From positions 1 to 33,808 of the forward strand of contig JAGBAI010000164.1 of NCBI GenBank assembly GCA_017939025.1: 33,808 bases of DNA, written 5' to 3'. The stretch comes from Oscillospiraceae bacterium (GTDB lineage Bacteria; Bacillota_A; Clostridia; Oscillospirales; Oscillospiraceae). The notes under the pieces are model-generated. The model saw only the letters and a list, made by a program, of their open reading frames with translations. It was not told where the DNA came from and did not search any database. The position numbers and the translations under genes were made by a program. How positions within the stretch are numbered: position 1 is the stretch's first letter; each line of letters starts with the position of its first letter. Below are positions 32,052 through 33,808 of this stretch, piece after piece.

Positions 32052-33493
32052 GAATTGCAGTCTGTGCCTCTGAAGGCTCCCCTTACGCCAAGTCCGGCGG
32101 TCTGGGCGACGTCATCGAAGGTCTGCCTGCTGCGCTGAGCCGCATCGAAGGCAACGAAGTCGTCCTGTTCCTGCCCTACTACAATAAGATCAAGACCAAC
32201 GCCGCTTACGAAGTCGAGAAGGTCGCGGAGTTCCGCGTCCAGCTGGGCTGGCGTCAGCAGTACTGCGCTGTCATGAAGCTGACCAACCGCGCCGACAAGG
32301 TGCAGGTCTACTTCCTGGACAACGAGTACTACTTCGGCGGCCGTACCGGCGCCATCTACGGCGACATGGACGACGGTGAGCGTTTTGCTTACTTCTCCCG
32401 TGCCTGCCTGGATGCCATGGTGGCTCTGGACTGCATCCCCGATGTGATCCAGTGCAACGACTGGCAGTGCGCTCTGATCCCCGTGTACCTGAAGGCCGTT
32501 TATCATGCTCAGTTCCCCAAGACCCGCTGCATGTACACCATCCACAACATCGAGTATCAGGGCTGGGCTAACGCCTCCTTCTTCGATGATATGCTGGGTC
32601 TGCCCTGGGAGTACCGCGGCACTATGGACATGAACAACTCCGTCAACGTCATGAAGGGCGCTATCGAGACCGCCGATCTGGTCACCACCGTTTCCGAGAC
32701 CTACTCCCGCGAGCTGATGTATCCCTACTACGCTCACGGTCTGGACGGCATCCTGTCCAACAACTCCTGGAAGCTGACCGGTATCACCAACGGCATCGAT
32801 GCCGATACCTTCAACCCCATGACCTCCAAGGCCCTGCCCGCTCACTATGATGCCGAGACCTTCATCGAAGGCAAGGCAAAGGTGAAGGCTGCCCTGCAGG
32901 AAGAAGTGGGTCTGCCTGTCAAGCCCGATGTGCCTCTGATGGTCATGGTCACCCGTCTGGCCGGCCACAAGGGCCTGGATCTGCTGTGCTACATCGCCCG
33001 CCGTCTGATGTGGGAAGAGGACGCTCAGCTGCTGATCCTGGGCACCGGCGAAGCTCAGTACGAGACCTTCTTCAAGGATCTGGCTGTCCAGTTCCCCGAG
33101 CAGGTCGCTGCTAAGATCACCTTCAATCTGGGTCTGGCTGACCGCATCTACGCCGGCGGCGACATCTACCTGATGCCCTCCAAGTCCGAGCCCTGCGGCC
33201 TGTCTCAGATGAACGCCATGCGTTACGGCACCGTTCCCGTTGTCCACGCTACCGGCGGTCTGAAGGACACCGTGCCTCCCTGCGACGAAAACGGCGAGGG
33301 TGGCCTGGGCTTCACCTTCCAGAGCTACAACGCCGACGACTTCTACGCAGCCGTCAAGCGTGCTCTGGATCTGTACAACGACAACCGCGAGAACTTCCGC
33401 GCTCTGCAGAAGAAGGAAATGGAAATGGACTTCAGCTGGAATGCTCCCGCAAAGAAGTACATGGAGCTGTTCGAGAACATGCTCTCCTGGTAA
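32048..33493 (+). CDS. glgA: Glycogen synthase (ADP-glucose)
   Basis: Elongates alpha-1,4-glucan chains from ADP-glucose. The 481-residue GT5 enzyme has the N-terminal KSGGLGDV (15-22, the ADP-binding lysine motif, usually KTGGL), the central NDWQCALIPVYL and the TIHNIEYQG block. The C-terminal nucleotide-sugar site is MPSKSEPCGLSQMNAMRYGTVPVV, with the retaining-enzyme E-x7-E pattern. Length is normal for bacterial GlgA. It overlaps glgD by 4 nt, so glgC-glgD-glgA act as one translational unit. glgB and glgP are not in this window. Codon bias suggests high expression. Confidence 0.95.
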   Translation: MRIAVCASEGSPYAKSGGLGDVIEGLPAALSRIEGNEVVLFLPYYNKIKTNAAYEVEKVAEFRVQLGWRQQYCAVMKLTNRADKVQVYFLDNEYYFGGRTGAIYGDMDDGERFAYFSRACLDAMVALDCIPDVIQCNDWQCALIPVYLKAVYHAQFPKTRCMYTIHNIEYQGWANASFFDDMLGLPWEYRGTMDMNNSVNVMKGAIETADLVTTVSETYSRELMYPYYAHGLDGILSNNSWKLTGITNGIDADTFNPMTSKALPAHYDAETFIEGKAKVKAALQEEVGLPVKPDVPLMVMVTRLAGHKGLDLLCYIARRLMWEEDAQLLILGTGEAQYETFFKDLAVQFPEQVAAKITFNLGLADRIYAGGDIYLMPSKSEPCGLSQMNAMRYGTVPVVHATGGLKDTVPPCDENGEGGLGFTFQSYNADDFYAAVKRALDLYNDNRENFRALQKKEMEMDFSWNAPAKKYMELFENMLSW

Positions 33494-33635
33494 TGCGGCC
33501 AGCGGCCGCAGGCTGTGACGAGACTTTGGCTTTCCTTGCACCAGGACTCCTGGGTGGTCTGCTACGCGCTAAGAGCCGTCTTCGGCGGTTGCGCTCTGCA
33601 TACCGCTGCGGCGGCTAAGCCCGGTTCGGCGCTGC
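33494..33635. repeat. Repeat element after the glg operon, with a copy of the 84-nt module
   Basis: A palindrome TGCGGCCAGCGGCCGCA (33494-33510) follows the glgA stop directly. From 33552 to 33635 the sequence matches the inverted module at 9978-10061 at 81 of 84 positions, including GCTACGCGCTAAGAGCCG and GGCTAAGCCCGGTTCGG. No gene is visible in the last 315 bp of the window. Confidence 0.8.
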
Positions 33636-33661
33636 GGCAATTGTCGTACAATCTCATACAG

Positions 33662-33693
33662 AATCCGCCCGGAATTTTCCGGGCGGATTTTTT
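33662..33693 (+). terminator. Terminator downstream of the glg operon
   Basis: AATCCGCCCGGA pairs with TCCGGGCGGATT around ATTT, followed by TTTT. Confidence 0.85.
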
Positions 33694-33695
33694 CA

Positions 33696-33724
33696 GGTTC
33701 TATGTCAATAGTTGGGGTAGAGCC
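33696..33724. other. Possible terminal inverted repeat of an ISL3-like insertion sequence
   Basis: GGTTCTATGTCAATAGTTGG and the following GGTAGAGCC resemble, from memory, ends of ISL3-family elements of Clostridia. The rest of any element would lie past the window edge, so this cannot be verified here. Confidence 0.3.
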
Positions 33725-33742
33725 AAAATGAAACATCTAAGG

Positions 33743-33777
33743 ATCGTGTCGGAGCGGCAGCTCCGGCACGATTTTTA
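33743..33777 (+). terminator. Terminator-like hairpin near the window end
   Basis: ATCGTGTCGGAGC and GCTCCGGCACGAT pair over 13 bp (one wobble) around GGCA, then TTTTT. Confidence 0.65.
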
Positions 33778-33808
33778 TGTATTACAGAAGAGGATTCTCT
33801 TTCTGAAA

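Noticed and set aside
1..33808. CRISPR arrays, tRNA/rRNA genes, toxin-antitoxin or phage genes
   Set aside because: No regularly spaced direct repeats with unique spacers, no tRNA-like folds and no such protein families were seen. The repeats are isolated inverted elements.

Overview
This 33.8 kb window looks like ordinary chromosome from a moderately GC-rich, strictly anaerobic Firmicute, most likely a gut Clostridia of the Oscillospirales/Ruminococcaceae type. The clues are strong AGGAGG ribosome sites, sigma-A style TTGACA/TATAAT promoters, a single-chain glycyl-tRNA synthetase, a paired glgC-glgD, rubrerythrin, and an Asr-like siroheme/ferredoxin protein. The genus assignment is inference. 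I see no tRNA, rRNA, CRISPR array, prophage or complete insertion sequence.

Layout. 1-2.3 kb (minus): glyS, cut off by the window start, and plsC. 2.5-6.9 kb (plus): a small membrane protein, the CCA-adding enzyme, an HPr-kinase/PEPCK-like P-loop protein, and a stand-alone sulfite/nitrite reductase-like protein with two extra 4Fe-4S clusters. 7.2-9.9 kb: a three-gene, translationally overlapping ABC importer for an iron chelate, heme or corrinoid. 9.9-10.9 kb: repeats followed by an AT-rich stretch with no convincing gene. 11-12.1 kb: a polysaccharide pyruvyl transferase-family gene. 12.7-16.1 kb (minus): trmB, a nitroreductase and mnmG. 16.6-21.7 kb (plus): a BMP-type nucleoside ABC importer (lipoprotein, double ATPase, two permeases). 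21.7-23.7 kb (minus): a four-helix membrane protein and an AraC regulator. 23.9-26.3 kb (plus): a GPH-family symporter and a creatininase-family hydrolase. 26.5-28.7 kb: rubrerythrin, then mgtE on the minus strand behind a short upstream ORF. 29.0-33.5 kb (plus): a GNAT acetyltransferase and the glycogen operon glgC-glgD-glgA.

The unusual content lies between the genes. Almost every gap over 150 bp holds a structured repeat: perfect or near-perfect inverted repeats, modules shared between distant gaps (an 84-nt module occurs at 9978-10061 and, inverted, at 33552-33635), and a 441-bp element with perfect 19-bp terminal inverted repeats, whose terminus recurs alone at 27061-27075. These look like non-autonomous, MITE- or REP-like families.

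The best candidates for undescribed regulation are a 22-codon ORF with its own ribosome site between the mgtE promoter and mgtE, and two tandem hairpins with compensatory base changes in the roughly 124-nt leader of glyS. I see no clear multi-gene defence or biosynthetic novelty.
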